Origin: Streptomyces buecherae
Lineage (GTDB): Bacteria; Actinomycetota; Actinomycetes; Streptomycetales; Streptomycetaceae
Assembly (NCBI RefSeq): GCF_014295035.1
Contig: NZ_CP060404.1
Coordinates: forward strand, 3,560,501 to 3,624,500
DNA: 64,000 nucleotides
Reading direction: 5' to 3'
The notes beneath the pieces were generated by a model, which was not told the origin of the DNA, did no database searches, and saw nothing but the letters and a program-made list of their open reading frames with translations. The translations under genes were made by a program, and so were the position numbers. Of the stretch, positions 27,547 through 39,891 are shown in pieces (position 1 is the first letter of the stretch; each line of letters opens with the position of its first letter).

Positions 27547-29493
27547 TCAGACCGCCCTCATCAGCAGGGTCGCGGCGATCAGGACCGCCGTACCGCCGAA
27601 CATCGAGACCGCGTAACTGCGCGCGTAGCCGTTCTGCAGTCGCCGCAGTCGCCCGGAGAGTCCGCCGACCGAGGCCGCGGTGCCGTTGACGACGCCGTCC
27701 ACCAGCTTGTGGTCGACGTAGACCAGGCTGCGGGTCAGGTGCTCCCCGCCGCGGACCAGGACGACGTGGTTGAAGTCGTCCTGGAGCAGGTCGCGGCGGG
27801 CCGCCCGGGTGAGCAGCGAGCCGCGCGGGGCGACGACCGGGACCGGCTTGCGCCCGTACTGCGCCCAGGCCAGCGCGACGCCGACGACCAGCACCGCGAC
27901 GGTGGACAGCGTGACGGTGGTCGCGCTCAGCGGCGAGTCGCCGTGGTCGTGCCCGGTGACCGGCTCCAGCCAGTGCACGAACCGGTCGCCGACGCTGAAC
28001 AGGCCGCCCGCGAACACCGACCCGAAGGCCAGCACGATCATGGGGATGGTCATCGACTTCGGCGACTCGTGCGGGTGCGGCTCGGCGTGCTCGCCGCGGG
28101 TCTCGGCGGCGGGCTCGGCGCTGGGCGCCTCGGGCGAGCGGGTCGCCGTCTTGCGCCAGCGCTCCTCGCCGAAGAAGGTCAGCAGCATCACGCGGGTCAT
28201 GTAGTACGCGGTGATGGCCGCGCCGAGCAGCGCCGTACCGCCGAGAATCCAGCCCTCGGTGCCGCCCTTGGCGAACGCCGCCTCGATGATCTTGTCCTTG
28301 GAGAAGAAGCCGGACAGACCGGGGAAGCCGATGATCGCCAGATAGCCGAGGCCGAAGGTGATGAACGTGATCGGCATGTACTTGCGCAGGCCGCCGTACT
28401 TGCGCATGTCCACCTCGTCGTTCATCCCGTGCATCACGGAACCCGCGCCGAGGAAGAGGCCGGCCTTGAAGAAGCCGTGCGTGACCAGGTGCATGATCGC
28501 GAAGACGTAGCCGATCGGGCCGAGCCCGGCGGCCAGGATCATGTACCCGATCTGCGACATGGTCGAGCCGGCCAGCGCCTTCTTGATGTCGTCCTTGGCA
28601 CAACCGACGATCGCACCGAAGATCAGCGTGACCGCGCCGACCGCGACCACGGCGGTCTGCGCGTCGGGCGCCGCGTTGAAGATCGCGCCGGAGCGGGTGA
28701 TGAGGTAGACGCCGGCGGTGACCATCGTCGCGGCGTGGATCAGGGCCGAGACCGGGGTCGGACCCTCCATCGCGTCACCCAGCCAGGACTGGAGCGGCAC
28801 CTGCGCCGACTTGCCGCACGCGGCGAGTAGCAGCATCAGCCCGATCGCGGTGAGCTTGCCCTCGCCGGTCTCCCCGGTCGCCTCCAGGACGGGCCCGAAG
28901 GTGAAGGTGCCGAAGGTGGTGAACATCAGCATGATCGCGATGGACAGGCCGACGTCGCCGACCCGGTTGACCAGGAACGCCTTCTTGGCCGCCGTCGCCG
29001 CGCTCGGCTTGTGCTGCCAGAAGCCGATCAGCAGGTACGAGGCGAGGCCGACACCCTCCCAACCCACGTACAACAGCAGGTAGTTGTCGGCGATGACCAG
29101 CAGCAGCATCGCCGCGAGGAAGAGGTTGAGGTAGCCGAAGAAGCGCCGGCGCCGGTCGTCGTGCTCCATGTAGCCGACCGAGTAGATGTGGATCAGCGTG
29201 CCCACGCCCGTGATCAGCAGCACGAAGGTCATCGACAACTGGTCGAGCTGGAACGCGACGTCCGCCTGGAAGCCACTGACCGGGATCCAGCTGAACAGGT
29301 GCTGGTGCATGGCCCGGTGGTGCTCGTCCTCGCCCAGCATGTCGACGAAGAGCAGCACGCCGATCACGAACGAGGCCGCCGCGAGCAGCGTGCCGAGCCA
29401 GTGCCCGAGGCGGTCGAGCCGCTTGCCGCCGCACAGCAGCACGGCCGCGCCCAGCAGCGGCGCCGCGACAAGCCATCCGATGAGGTTTTCCAC
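27547..29493 (-). CDS. nuoL: NADH-quinone oxidoreductase subunit L
   Basis: The distal antiporter-like subunit of complex I with the long lateral helix, 648 residues. Landmarks: [57 protein letters not shown] and a C-terminal helix after [21 protein letters not shown] cytoplasmic insertion of about 45 residues rich in Glu/Pro/His ([20 protein letters not shown]) lies between late helices and is not typical of E. coli NuoL. It starts 12 bp after the nuoK stop. Confidence 0.96.
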   Translation of the reverse strand: MENLIGWLVAAPLLGAAVLLCGGKRLDRLGHWLGTLLAAASFVIGVLLFVDMLGEDEHHRAMHQHLFSWIPVSGFQADVAFQLDQLSMTFVLLITGVGTLIHIYSVGYMEHDDRRRRFFGYLNLFLAAMLLLVIADNYLLLYVGWEGVGLASYLLIGFWQHKPSAATAAKKAFLVNRVGDVGLSIAIMLMFTTFGTFTFGPVLEATGETGEGKLTAIGLMLLLAACGKSAQVPLQSWLGDAMEGPTPVSALIHAATMVTAGVYLITRSGAIFNAAPDAQTAVVAVGAVTLIFGAIVGCAKDDIKKALAGSTMSQIGYMILAAGLGPIGYVFAIMHLVTHGFFKAGLFLGAGSVMHGMNDEVDMRKYGGLRKYMPITFITFGLGYLAIIGFPGLSGFFSKDKIIEAAFAKGGTEGWILGGTALLGAAITAYYMTRVMLLTFFGEERWRKTATRSPEAPSAEPAAETRGEHAEPHPHESPKSMTIPMIVLAFGSVFAGGLFSVGDRFVHWLEPVTGHDHGDSPLSATTVTLSTVAVLVVGVALAWAQYGRKPVPVVAPRGSLLTRAARRDLLQDDFNHVVLVRGGEHLTRSLVYVDHKLVDGVVNGTAASVGGLSGRLRRLQNGYARSYAVSMFGGTAVLIAATLLMRAV

Positions 29494-29505
29494 TGTCGCT
29501 ACCCC

Positions 29506-29805
29506 TTACAGCTTCATCAGGCTGGCGTCGTCGACCGAGGCCGAGTGGCGGGAGCGGAAGATCATCACGATGATCGCGAGGCCGATCACGACCTCGGCCG
29601 CGGCGACGACCATCGTGAAGAAGGCCATGATCTGTCCGTCGAGGTTGCCGTGCATCCGGGAGAAGCTGACGAACGCCAGGTTGCAGGCGTTCAGCATCAG
29701 TTCGATGCACATGAACACGACGATCGCGTTCCGCCGGAGCAGCACCCCCGCCGCGCCGATGGTGAACAACAGGGCCGCCAGGTAGAGGTAGTTGATCGGG
29801 TTCAC
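29506..29805 (-). CDS. nuoK: NADH-quinone oxidoreductase subunit K
   Basis: A small three-helix membrane subunit (99 residues) that connects the quinone site to the pump modules. The two buried Glu residues important for proton transfer are seen in [15 protein letters not shown] and [19 protein letters not shown] start at 29805 overlaps the nuoJ stop by four bases. Confidence 0.96.
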   Translation of the reverse strand: MNPINYLYLAALLFTIGAAGVLLRRNAIVVFMCIELMLNACNLAFVSFSRMHGNLDGQIMAFFTMVVAAAEVVIGLAIIVMIFRSRHSASVDDASLMKL

Positions 29806-30704
29806 TTGACCTCCTCCTCGGCCCGGGCCTCGCCCGCGCCCCCGGGGTGGGTTCCGTTACGGGCGGACGGGGTGCGCTGGGCGGTCGGCCCGCCCTCGGC
29901 GTCGCCGCCGCGCTCCAGCCACTCCTCGGAGCGCTGTTCGAGGGCGGCGAGTTCGGCCAGCGATGTCCCGGAGACGTCCCGGATCTGGCCTCGGCCGCGC
30001 AGCGTCGCGCTGACGGTCTTCTCGGAGATCGAGCCGTCGGGCAGCAGCCCCGGGATGTCCACCGCGTTGTGCCGGGCGTAGACGCCGGGCGCGGGCAGCG
30101 GCGTGATCTGCTTGCCCTCGCGGATGCGGAGCAGCGCCCGCTCCCGCTGGGTCTTGGCGCGCTCGGTGCGCTCCCGGTGGGTGAGGACCATCGCGCCGAC
30201 GGCGGCGGTGATCAGCAGCGCGCCGGTGATCTCGAAGGCGAAGACGTACTTGGTGAAGATCAGCTCCGCCAGTCCTTCGACGTTGCCGCCGGCGTTCGCC
30301 TTGGCCAGGCCCTCCGAGTTCTTCAGCGACGCGTTGCCGATGCCGGCGATCAGGAGGATGCCGAAGCCGAGGCCGCAGCCGGCGGCCAGCCAGCGCTGCC
30401 CCTTGATCGTCTCGGTGAGGGAGTCGGCCGCGGTGACGCCGACCAGCATCACGACGAACAGGAAGAGCATCATGATCGCGCCGGTGTAGACGACGATCTG
30501 CACGACGCCCAGGAAGTACGCGCCGTTGGCGAGGTAGAACACCGCCAGGATGATCATGGTGCCGGCGAGCGAGAGGGCGGAGTGCACCGCCTTCTTCATC
30601 AGGATGGTGGCCAGCGCGCCGATCACGGCGACGGTGCCAAGCACCCAGAACTGCACGGCCTCGCCGGTCGAGGTGGTGGAGGCCGCGGCGGCCAGTGTGC
30701 TCAC
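29802..30704 (-). CDS. nuoJ: NADH-quinone oxidoreductase subunit J
   Basis: A five-helix membrane subunit, 300 residues from GTG 30704, whose GTGA overlaps the nuoI stop. The membrane part includes [20 protein letters not shown] with the conserved pi-bulge region of helix 3. The product is far longer than the E. coli subunit (about 184 residues). The extra 120 residues form a charged cytoplasmic tail starting [20 protein letters not shown] and ending in Gly/Ala/Glu-rich sequence, as seen in other actinobacteria. Confidence 0.95.
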   Translation of the reverse strand: MSTLAAAASTTSTGEAVQFWVLGTVAVIGALATILMKKAVHSALSLAGTMIILAVFYLANGAYFLGVVQIVVYTGAIMMLFLFVVMLVGVTAADSLTETIKGQRWLAAGCGLGFGILLIAGIGNASLKNSEGLAKANAGGNVEGLAELIFTKYVFAFEITGALLITAAVGAMVLTHRERTERAKTQRERALLRIREGKQITPLPAPGVYARHNAVDIPGLLPDGSISEKTVSATLRGRGQIRDVSGTSLAELAALEQRSEEWLERGGDAEGGPTAQRTPSARNGTHPGGAGEARAEEEVK

Positions 30705-31366
30705 GCCGTGACCCCCTTGCCCTGCGCGCTGGTCCCGCTGCGTGCCGCCGCGGCGGCCTCGGGCGCGCTGACCGGGCCGTCCTCGGCGGCGTCGGCCGGC
30801 TCCGCGCCCGGCGGCTGCTCGCCCTTGCTGACCGCGACCTGCCGGACGGTGCCGGGGGCGGCCTCGGTGACCAGGCCGCGGTAGTAGTCCTGCTCGTCCG
30901 TGCCGGGGAAGATCGAGTGCGGCGACTCGACCATGCCCTCCTGCAACCCGGCGAGCAGCTCCTCCTTGGTGTAGATGAGCGACTCGCGGGAGCTGTCGGC
31001 CAGTTCGTACTCGTTCGTCATGGTCAGCGCCCGGGTCGGGCACGCCTCGACGCACAGGCCGCACAGGATGCAGCGCAGGTAGTTGATCTGGTAGACGCGG
31101 CCGTACCGCTCGCCCGGGGAGTAGCGCTCCTCCTCGGTGTTGTCCGCGCCCTCCACGTAGATCGCGTCGGCCGGGCAGGCCCAGGCGCACAGCTCGCAGC
31201 CGATGCACTTCTCCAGCCCGTCCGGATGCCGGTTGAGCTGGTGGCGACCGTGGAACCGGGGCGCTGTGGGCTTCTTCTGCTCCGGGTACTGCTCGGTCAG
31301 CCGCTTCTTGAACATGGCCTTGAAGGTCACGCCGAACCCGGCGACCGGATTCTGGAAGTCAGACAC
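30701..31366 (-). CDS. nuoI: NADH-quinone oxidoreductase subunit I
   Basis: A peripheral-arm subunit carrying two [4Fe-4S] clusters (N6a, N6b): [12 protein letters not shown] and [12 protein letters not shown]. It has 221 residues, with an Ala/Gly-rich C-terminal extension. The start is GTG 31366 (GTG-TCT-GAC-TTC-CAG, MSDFQ), with GAAGGAGG nine bases upstream. Unlike every other nuo junction, it is not directly joined to its upstream partner nuoH. A 200-bp array of 70-bp repeats, each repeating this very start region, lies between them. Confidence 0.96.
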   Translation of the reverse strand: MSDFQNPVAGFGVTFKAMFKKRLTEQYPEQKKPTAPRFHGRHQLNRHPDGLEKCIGCELCAWACPADAIYVEGADNTEEERYSPGERYGRVYQINYLRCILCGLCVEACPTRALTMTNEYELADSSRESLIYTKEELLAGLQEGMVESPHSIFPGTDEQDYYRGLVTEAAPGTVRQVAVSKGEQPPGAEPADAAEDGPVSAPEAAAAARSGTSAQGKGVTA

Positions 31367-31436
31367 GGTCGGCCTCCTTCACTGCCGGGGGTACGGGGGT
31401 CGCCCCCCGGAAGGCACGAGCCTGAAAGTCAGACAC
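31359..31436 (-). CDS. micro-ORF 3 of the nuoH-nuoI array (25 aa)
   Basis: GTG 31436 with its own GAAGGAGG. It encodes [18 protein letters not shown] plus VKEADRV. Its stop (31359-31361) overlaps the nuoI start codon region by 8 bp, so a ribosome finishing it is positioned to initiate nuoI. Confidence 0.5.
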   Translation of the reverse strand: MSDFQARAFRGATPVPPAVKEADRV

Positions 31437-31506
31437 GGTCGGCCTCCTTCGCTGCCGGGGGTACGGGGGTCGCCCCCCGGGAGACACCAGCCTGGAAGTC
31501 AGACAC
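31429..31506 (-). CDS. micro-ORF 2 of the nuoH-nuoI array (25 aa)
   Basis: GTG 31506 with its own GAAGGAGG. It encodes [18 protein letters not shown] plus AKEADRV. The first five residues are identical to those of NuoI. The stop overlaps the start of micro-ORF 3 by 8 bp. Confidence 0.5.
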   Translation of the reverse strand: MSDFQAGVSRGATPVPPAAKEADRV

Positions 31507-31576
31507 GGTCGGCCTCCTTCGCTGCCGGGGGTACGGGGGTCGCCCCCCGGAAGGCACGAGCCTGGACGTCAGACAC
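31499..31576 (-). CDS. micro-ORF 1 of the nuoH-nuoI array (25 aa)
   Basis: GTG 31576 with AAGGAG about eight bases upstream, inside the end of nuoH. Its start overlaps the nuoH stop by 8 bp (GTGTCTGA). It encodes [18 protein letters not shown] plus AKEADRV and ends at TGA 31499-31501, overlapping the next start by 8 bp. No known homologue; expression is inferred only from start signals and coupling. Confidence 0.5.
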   Translation of the reverse strand: MSDVQARAFRGATPVPPAAKEADRV

Positions 31577-32960
31577 CGCCCGTCTCCTTTCCGTCACTGA
31601 CAGTGTCGCCCCCGCCACTGACAATGAGCTCGCGCTCCTGGCGCGGTCGTCGTCGTGGCACGGGCGGCGGGGTCTGCCCCGGCAGGGGTGGCACGGGGAA
31701 GCCGCCCGCCATCGGGTCGAAGGCCGGTTCGGGCGCCGCTTCGGCCTCGGACTCGGCCCGCCTGTCCGCGCGGTCGCGGTACATGTCCCAGACGAACGAG
31801 AGGAGCAGCAGCGCCAGGACGGCGCCACCGACGTAGAGCACGATGTCCTGGAACTCGTAGTCCTCGTTGCGCAGCGCCCGCACCGTGGCGACCAGCATCA
31901 GCCAGACCATGGAGACCGGGATGAGCACCTTCCAGCCCAGCTTCATGAACTGGTCGTAGCGCACCCGCGGCAGCGTGGCGCGCAGCCAGACGAAGGCGAA
32001 CAGCAGGGTCAGCAGCTTGCCGACGAACCAGAGCATCGGCCACCAGCCGTGGTTCGCGCCCTCCCAGAAGGTGCTGATCGGGTACGGGGCCCGCCAGCCG
32101 CCGAGGAAGAGGGTGACCGCGACGGCCGAGACGGTGACCATGTTGATGTACTCGGCGAGCATGAACATCGCGAACTTGATCGACGAGTACTCGGTGTTGA
32201 AGCCGCCGACCAGGTCGCCCTCGGACTCCGGCATGTCGAACGGGGCGCGGTTGGTCTCGCCGACCATCGCGATCAGGTAGATGATGAAGGAGACCGGCAG
32301 CAGGATCGCGTACCAACGGTCGTGCTGACCCTCGACGATGGCCGAGGTGGACATCGAGCCGGAGTGCAGGAAGACCGCGGCGAACGCCAGGCCCATCGCG
32401 ATCTCGTAGCTGATCATCTGCGCGCACGAGCGCAGGCCCCCGAGCAGCGGGTACGTCGAGCCGGAGGACCAACCCGCCAGCACGATGCCGTAGATGCCGA
32501 CCGACGCCGTGGCCAGGATGTAGAGGACGGCGATCGGCAGGTCGGTGAGCTGCATCGTGGTGCGCTCGCCGAAGATGGAGATCTCGTTGCCCGCCGGGCC
32601 GAACGGGATGACGGCGACGGCCATGAACGCGGGGATCGCGGCGATGATCGGCGCGAGCAGGTACACCGCCTTGTCCGCCCGCTTGACGATCACGTCTTCC
32701 TTGAGCATCAGCTTCACGCCGTCCGCGAGGGACTGCAGCATGCCCCAGGGGCCGTGCCGGTTGGGGCCGATGCGGAGCTGCATCCAGGCGACGACCTTGC
32801 GCTCCATGACGATGGAGATCAGCACCGTCACCATCAGGAACGCGACGCAGAAGACGGCCTTGATGACCACCAGCCACCACGGGTCGTGTCCGAACGCGGA
32901 CAGGTCCTCCGCCGCGAGATAGCTCAGGTCGCTCTGTGCGCCAGCGACGACGCCGGTCAT
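31569..32960 (-). CDS. nuoH: NADH-quinone oxidoreductase subunit H
   Basis: An eight-helix membrane subunit that forms much of the quinone-binding chamber, 463 residues. Conserved quinone-site loops are seen: [20 protein letters not shown] and [20 protein letters not shown] with its Glu/Asp-rich patch. A hydrophilic C-terminal tail of about 60 residues (Pro/Arg-rich, ending DGKETGGV) extends past the usual end. ATG 32960 overlaps the nuoG stop by four bases. Its stop lies in the first unit of the 70-bp repeat array. Confidence 0.96.
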   Translation of the reverse strand: MTGVVAGAQSDLSYLAAEDLSAFGHDPWWLVVIKAVFCVAFLMVTVLISIVMERKVVAWMQLRIGPNRHGPWGMLQSLADGVKLMLKEDVIVKRADKAVYLLAPIIAAIPAFMAVAVIPFGPAGNEISIFGERTTMQLTDLPIAVLYILATASVGIYGIVLAGWSSGSTYPLLGGLRSCAQMISYEIAMGLAFAAVFLHSGSMSTSAIVEGQHDRWYAILLPVSFIIYLIAMVGETNRAPFDMPESEGDLVGGFNTEYSSIKFAMFMLAEYINMVTVSAVAVTLFLGGWRAPYPISTFWEGANHGWWPMLWFVGKLLTLLFAFVWLRATLPRVRYDQFMKLGWKVLIPVSMVWLMLVATVRALRNEDYEFQDIVLYVGGAVLALLLLSFVWDMYRDRADRRAESEAEAAPEPAFDPMAGGFPVPPLPGQTPPPVPRRRPRQERELIVSGGGDTVSDGKETGGV

Positions 32961-35499
32961 CCCGTCACCTCCGTACCCAGCTCCGGGGCGACCTGGGCGG
33001 GCGCGCCGATCGTGACCAACTCGCCGGTGCGGGCGCCCAGGTCACGCTGGGCGCCGCCGCCGGTCGAGTTCAGCGGCAGCCACACCACCCGGTCGGGCAT
33101 CTCCGTGACCGCCAGCGGCAGCGTCACCGTGCCGGCCGGGCCGCGCACCTGGAGCAACTGGCCGTCCCGTACGCCGGCCTCGGCGGCCGTCGTGGCCGAC
33201 AGGCGGGCGAGCGGGGCGTGTCGGGTGCCGGTCAGCGCCTCGTCGCCTTCCTGGAGCCGGCCCTGGTCGAGCAGCAGCCGGTGGCCGGCGAGCACCGCCT
33301 GGCCCGCCGCCGGGCGCGGCAGCGGGGCGCCGCCCTGTCCGGTCGGCGTCGGCAGCGTCGTGACCGGCGCCGCCTCCCAGCCGCCGAGCCGGTCCAGTTC
33401 GCGCCGCGCGGCGCGCACGTCGGGCAGCGCGATCGGGGCGTCCATGTGGTCGGCCAGCATGTGCAGCACCCGACCGTCGGGCTGTACGTGGCGGCGGGCC
33501 ATCTGGTCGGGCTTGACCGCGGCCTCGAACGAGCGGGCCCGGCCCTCCCAGTTGAGGAAGGTGCCCGACTTCTCGACCACGGCCGAGACCGGCAGCACCA
33601 CGTCCGCGCGGTCGGTGACCTCGGACGGCCGCTGCTCCAGGCTGACCAGGAACGGCACCGCGTCCAGCGCCTCGACGGCGCGGGCCGGGTCGGGCAGGTC
33701 GGCCACCTCGACGCCGCCGACGAGCAGCGCGCCGAGTTCGCCGCCCGCGGCGGCCTCGATGATCTGCCCGGTGTCGCGTCCGTGCCGGGGCGGCAGTTCG
33801 CGCACCCGCCACAGCTCGGCGACCTCCTCGCGGGCGCTCGGGCTGGTGGCCGGGCGCCCGCCGGGCAGCAGCCCGGGCAGCGCGCCCGCCTCGATCGCGC
33901 CGCGCTCGCCGGCCCGGCGCGGAATCCACGTCAGGCTGGCGCCGGTGGCCGAGGCCAGCCGGACGGCGGCGGTCAGCGCGCCGGGCACGGCCGCCAGCCG
34001 CTCCCCGACGACGATCGCCGACCCCTCGGCGCGCAGCGCGTCGGCCGCGCGCTGGCCCAGTTCGTCCAGGCCGACGCCGCCGGCCAGCGCGTCCAGCCAT
34101 TCCGTCTCGGTGCCGGGCGCCGCGGGCAGCAGCGTGCCGCCCGCCTTGGTCAGGCCGCGGGTCGCGTACGGGGCGATGCCGAAGGTGCGCTGGCCGTGCT
34201 TGCGGTGGGCCTTGCGCAGTCGCAGGAAGACGCCGGGCGCCTCCTCCTCCGCCTCGAACCCGACGAGCAGCACGGCCGGGGCCGCCTCTAGCGTCGCGTT
34301 GGTCAGCCCCCGTCCGTCCAGGTCGCGGCCGCGACCGGCGACGTACCCGGTGAGGAAGTCGGCCTCCTCGGTGCTGTGCGCCCGGGCGCGGAAGTCGATG
34401 TCGTTGGTGTCCAGGGCGACCCGCGCGAACTTGGCGTAGGCGTACGCGTCCTCGACGGTCAGCCGCCCGCCGGTCAGCACCCCGGTCCGGCCGCGCGCGC
34501 CCTCCAGGCCGCGGGCCGCGGCGGCCAGCGCCTCGGGCCAGCTCGCCGGCTCCAGCTCGCCGCTGTCGGCGTTGCGTACCAGCGGCGTGGTCAGCCGCTC
34601 GGGACGCTGCGCGTACCGGAAGGCGAACCGGCCCTTGTCGCAGATCCACTCCTCGTTGACCTCGGGGTCGTTGGCGGCGAGCCGCCGCATGACCTTGCCG
34701 CGCCGGTGGTCGGTGCGGGTGGCGCAGCCGCCGGCGCAGTGCTCGCACACGCTCGGCGAGGAGACCAGGTCGAAGGGGCGGGAGCGGAACCGGTAGGCCG
34801 CCGAGGTCAGCGCGCCCACCGGGCAGATCTGGATGGTGTTGCCGGAGAAGTACGACTGGAACGGGTCGTCCTCACCGGTGCCGACCTGCTGGAGCGCGCC
34901 GCGCTCCAGGAGTTCGATCATCGGGTCGCCGGCGATCTGGTTGGAGAAGCGGGTGCAGCGGGCACAGAGCACGCAGCGCTCGCGGTCGAGCAGCACCTGC
35001 GTGGAGATCGGCACCGGCTTGGCGAAGGTGCGCTTCTGGCCCTCGAACCGGCTCTCCGGGTCGCCGGTGGACATGGCCTGGTTCTGCAGCGGGCACTCGC
35101 CGCCCTTGTCGCAGACCGGGCAGTCCAACGGGTGGTTGATCAGCAGCAGCTCCATCACACCGCGCTGCGCCTTCTCCGCGACCGGCGAGCTGAGCTGCGA
35201 CTTGACGACCATGCCGTCGGTGCAGGTGATGGTGCACGAGGCCATCGGCTTGCGCTGGCCCTCCACCTCCACGATGCACTGCCGGCAGGCGCCGGCCGGG
35301 TCCAGGAGCGGGTGGTCGCAGAAGCGGGGGATCTCGATGCCGAGCAGTTCGGCGGCCCGGATGACCAGGGTGCCCTTGGGCACGCTGATCTCGATGCCGT
35401 CGATGGTGAGGGAGACCAGGTCTTCCGGTGGCACCGCCGCAGCGCCGCCGGAGGAGGGGCCCGCGGCGGAACCACTGCTGGCTCCGGTGGTCGTGACGG

Positions 35500-35503
<4 letters not shown>
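32957..35503 (-). CDS. nuoG: NADH-quinone oxidoreductase subunit G
   Basis: The largest peripheral-arm subunit, 848 residues from GTG 35503 (GTGA overlap with nuoF). An N-terminal Ala/Gly/Ser leader of about 30 residues precedes the [2Fe-2S] domain ([18 protein letters not shown]). The His/Cys cluster region [15 protein letters not shown] and the ferredoxin-like clusters [10 protein letters not shown] and CEHCAGGC follow. The last part is a molybdopterin-oxidoreductase-like domain ([20 protein letters not shown]) without cofactor. It routes electrons along the iron-sulfur chain from NuoE/F. Confidence 0.95.
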
Positions 35504-36890
<1,387 letters not shown>

Positions 36891-36891
<1 letters not shown>

Positions 36892-37757
36892 CACTCCCCC
36901 TCCTCGGCTGCGGGGCCGGCAGGATGGCTGGGGTCGGAGGCCGCGGTGGACTGCGGCGCGTCGTGCGAGCTGGGGTGGGTCTCGGGCGGCTGCTGGCCCG
37001 GGCCCGGCGCGGGCGGGGCGTCGCTCGGCTCGCTCTCGCCGCGCGGCGAGACGATCCGCCCCGGGGCCGCCTCGCCCTTGGCGAGCTTGAGGCCGACCAG
37101 CGAGGCCGGGCCCGCGCCGCCGCTGGCGGCGACCGCGCCGGGCCGCTCGTCGGGGAAGCCGGCCAGGATGCGCGCGGTCTCCTTGTACGTGCACAGCGGC
37201 GCGCCCCGGGTGGGCCGCACGGCCCGGCCGGCGCGCAGGTCGTCCACCAGCGCCTTGGCGCTCTCGATGGTCTGCCCGTCGAAGAACTCCCAGTTGACCA
37301 TGACGACGGGGGCGAAGTCGCAGGCCGCGTTGCACTCGATGTGTTCGAGGGTGACCTTGCCGTCGTCGGTGGTCTCGTTGTTGCCGACGCCCAGGTGCTG
37401 CTGGAGCGCCTCGAAGATCGCGTCGCCGCCCATCACCGCGCACAGCGTGTTGGTGCACACGCCCACCTGGTAGTCGCCGCTCGGCTTGCGGCGGTACATG
37501 GTGTAGAAGGTGGCGACCGCGGTCACCTCGGCGGTGGTCAGCTCCAGCACCTCGGCGCAGAACCGGACGCCGGTACGGGAGACGTGGCCCTCCTCGGACT
37601 GCACCAGGTGCAGCAGCGGCAGCAGCGCGGAGCGGCTGTCGGGGTAGCGGGCGATCACCTCCCGGGCGTCGGCCTCCAGCCGGGCCCGTACCTCGGCCGG
37701 GTAGTCGGGGGCCGGGAGCTGGGGCATGCCAAGGGCTACGTCGTGCGTGGCGCTCAC
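36891..37757 (-). CDS. nuoE: NADH-quinone oxidoreductase subunit E
   Basis: A thioredoxin-like [2Fe-2S] (N1a) subunit of the NADH module. GTG 37757 overlaps the nuoD stop (GTGA). The cluster Cys pairs are CTNTLC and [15 protein letters not shown], after [19 protein letters not shown]. At 288 residues it is about 110 residues longer than E. coli NuoE. The extra C-terminus is Pro/Ser/Ala-rich and probably disordered, a feature common in Streptomyces. Confidence 0.94.
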
Positions 37758-39124
37758 CGGTCGACGCCTCCCATCACGGGGTCGAGGGACGCCACGGCGA
37801 CGATGACGTCGGCGACCTGGCCGCCCTCGCACATCGCCGCCATGGCCTGGAGGTTGGTGAAGGAGGGGTCCCTGAAGTGGACCCGGTAGGGGCGGGTGCC
37901 GCCGTCGCTGACGGCGTGCACGCCCAGCTCGCCCTTGGGCGACTCGACGGCCGCGTACGCCTGCCCCGGCGGGACCCGGAAGCCCTCGGTGACCAGCTTG
38001 AAGTGGTGGATCAGGGCCTCCATCGAGGTGCCCATGATCTTCTTGATGTGGTCGAGCGAGTTGCCGAGCCCGTCCGGGCCGAGGGCGAGCTGCGCGGGCC
38101 AGGCGATCTTCTTGTCGCCGACCATGACCGGGCCCGGTTCGAGGCGGTCCAGGCACTGTTCGACGATGCGCAGCGACTGGTGCATCTCCTCGACCCGGAT
38201 CAGGAAGCGGCCGTAGGCGTCGCAGGTGTCCACGGTCGGGACGTCGAACTCGTAGTTCTCGTACCCGCAGTACGGCTGCGTCTTGCGCAGGTCGTGCGGC
38301 AGTCCGGCCGAGCGCAGTACCGGCCCGGTGACGCCGAGGGCCATGCAGCCGGCCAGGTCCAGGTAGCCGATGCCCACCGTGCGGCCCTTGAAGACGGGGT
38401 TGCCGGTGGCGAGCTTGTCGTACTCCGGGAGGTTCTTGCGCAGCTTCTTGAGCAGCTCGCGCAGTTGCTCCACGGCGCCCGGCGGCAGGTCCTGGGCGAG
38501 GCCGCCGGGGCGGATGAACGCGTGGTTCATGCGCAACCCGGTGATCAGCTCGTACGCGTCCAGGATCATCTCGCGGTCCCGGAAGCCGTAGACCATCACC
38601 GTGGTGGCGCCCAACTCCATGCCGCCGGTGGCGATGCACACCAGGTGCGAGGAGAGCCGGTTCAGCTCCATCAGCAGGACCCGGATCACCGAGGCCCGGT
38701 CGGGGATGTGGTCCTCGATGCCGAGCAGCTTCTCCACCGCGAGGCAGTACGCCGCCTCGTTGTAGAAGGAGGTCAGGTAGTCCATGCGGGTCACGAACGT
38801 GGTGCCCTGCGTCCACGTGCGGTACTCGAGGTTCTTCTCGATGCCGGTGTGCAGGTAGCCGATGCCGCAGCGGGCCTCGGTGACCGTCTCGCCGTCGATC
38901 TCCAGGATCAGCCGCAGCACGCCGTGCGTGGAGGGGTGCTGCGGGCCCATGTTGACGATGATCCGCTCGTCGTCGCTGCGGGCCGCGGCGGCGGCGACCT
39001 CGTCCCAGTCGCCACCGGTGACCGTGTAGACGGTGCCCTCGGTGGTCTCCCTGGGCTGCGACGGCGGCGGCTCGGCAGCCCCCGGGGCCGGCCCTGACGT
39101 GGGGTGCGCGTGCGAGGTGCTCAT
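37754..39124 (-). CDS. nuoD: NADH-quinone oxidoreductase subunit D
   Basis: The 49-kDa-type subunit forming the quinone-reduction site with NuoB, 456 residues. Conserved motifs: [15 protein letters not shown] (quinone-site His), [36 protein letters not shown] and the C-terminal [14 protein letters not shown]. An N-terminal leader of about 50 residues is Pro/Ala/Ser-rich. ATG 39124 shares one base with the nuoC stop (TAATG). Confidence 0.96.
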   Translation of the reverse strand: MSTSHAHPTSGPAPGAAEPPPSQPRETTEGTVYTVTGGDWDEVAAAAARSDDERIIVNMGPQHPSTHGVLRLILEIDGETVTEARCGIGYLHTGIEKNLEYRTWTQGTTFVTRMDYLTSFYNEAAYCLAVEKLLGIEDHIPDRASVIRVLLMELNRLSSHLVCIATGGMELGATTVMVYGFRDREMILDAYELITGLRMNHAFIRPGGLAQDLPPGAVEQLRELLKKLRKNLPEYDKLATGNPVFKGRTVGIGYLDLAGCMALGVTGPVLRSAGLPHDLRKTQPYCGYENYEFDVPTVDTCDAYGRFLIRVEEMHQSLRIVEQCLDRLEPGPVMVGDKKIAWPAQLALGPDGLGNSLDHIKKIMGTSMEALIHHFKLVTEGFRVPPGQAYAAVESPKGELGVHAVSDGGTRPYRVHFRDPSFTNLQAMAAMCEGGQVADVIVAVASLDPVMGGVDR

Positions 39125-39891
39125 TAGCTGTACGACCTCCGCTGGTCGGGAGCCGGGATCTGGGCGCCCTTGTACTCGACGGGGATGCCACCGAGCGGGT
39201 AGTCCTTGCGCTGCGGAAAGCCCTGCCAGTCGTCGGGCATCATGATCCGCGTGAGGGCGGGGTGGCCGTCGAAGATGAGGCCGAAGAAGTCGTAGACCTC
39301 GCGCTCGTGCCAGTCGTTGGTCGGGTAGACGTCCACGATCGAGGGCACGTGCGGATCGGCGTCGGGGGCGCTCACCTCAAGGCGGATCAGCCGGTTGTGG
39401 GTGATCGAGCGCAGGTGGTAGACGGCGTGCAGCTCGCGGCCCTTGTCGCCGGGGAAGTGCACGCCGCTCACGCCCGTACACAGCTCGAAGCGGAGCGCCG
39501 GGTCGTCGCGCAGGGTGCGGGCGACGCGCGGCAGGTGCTCGCGGGCGATGTGGAAGGTGAGTTCCCGGCGGTCCACGACGGTCTTCTCGATCGCGTTCTC
39601 CGGCAGCAGCCCCTGCTCGTCGAGCGCGCCCTCCAACTCGTCGGCGATCTCGTCGAAGACGCCGTACCCGGCGGCGCCGTCCGGCCCGCCGTACGGGCGG
39701 CTGGAGGCACCGGGCAGCCGCACCGTGCGCACCAGGCCGCCGTAGCCCGTGGTGTCGCCGCCGTTGTTGGCGCCGAACATGCCGCGCCGGGTGCCGATGA
39801 CCTCGCCGGCGTCACCGCGCTGACCCGGCAGGTTGTTGGCGTTCACGTCCTGGTCGGGGTTGGCGCCGACCGGCTCCTTGTGGTCGCTCAT
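39124..39891 (-). CDS. nuoC: NADH-quinone oxidoreductase subunit C
   Basis: The 30-kDa-type peripheral subunit, 255 residues from ATG 39891 (ATGA overlap with nuoB). Its family signature is [20 protein letters not shown] followed by [21 protein letters not shown] split across the conserved Arg/Lys-Asp-Tyr-Pro. The first 75 residues ([20 protein letters not shown]) are a poorly conserved extension. It bridges NuoB and NuoD. Confidence 0.95.
   Translation of the reverse strand: MSDHKEPVGANPDQDVNANNLPGQRGDAGEVIGTRRGMFGANNGGDTTGYGGLVRTVRLPGASSRPYGGPDGAAGYGVFDEIADELEGALDEQGLLPENAIEKTVVDRRELTFHIAREHLPRVARTLRDDPALRFELCTGVSGVHFPGDKGRELHAVYHLRSITHNRLIRLEVSAPDADPHVPSIVDVYPTNDWHEREVYDFFGLIFDGHPALTRIMMPDDWQGFPQRKDYPLGGIPVEYKGAQIPAPDQRRSYS

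Larger units (their letters stand above)
31359..31576 (-). repeat. tandem 70-bp repeats duplicating the nuoI start region
   Basis: Three near-identical units of exactly 70 bp, in tandem between nuoH and nuoI. Each contains a ribosome-binding site (GAAGGAGG in the inner units), GTG-TCT-GAC, a hairpin-forming GC run and the next start. The hairpin can fold either as GGGGG-GCGA-CCCCC with a GNRA tetraloop or as CCGGGGG/CCCCCGG. Units differ at only a few positions (TTCCAG/TTTCAG/GTCCAG; CTCGTGCCTT/CTGGTGTCTC). The last unit runs into the true nuoI start. Confidence 0.9.

Noticed and set aside
31203..34439. Very long rightward open frame (over 1000 codons) across nuoI-nuoG
   Set aside because: It is a shadow of the leftward nuo genes; the sense strand encodes unmistakable complex I subunits with overlapping starts and stops.
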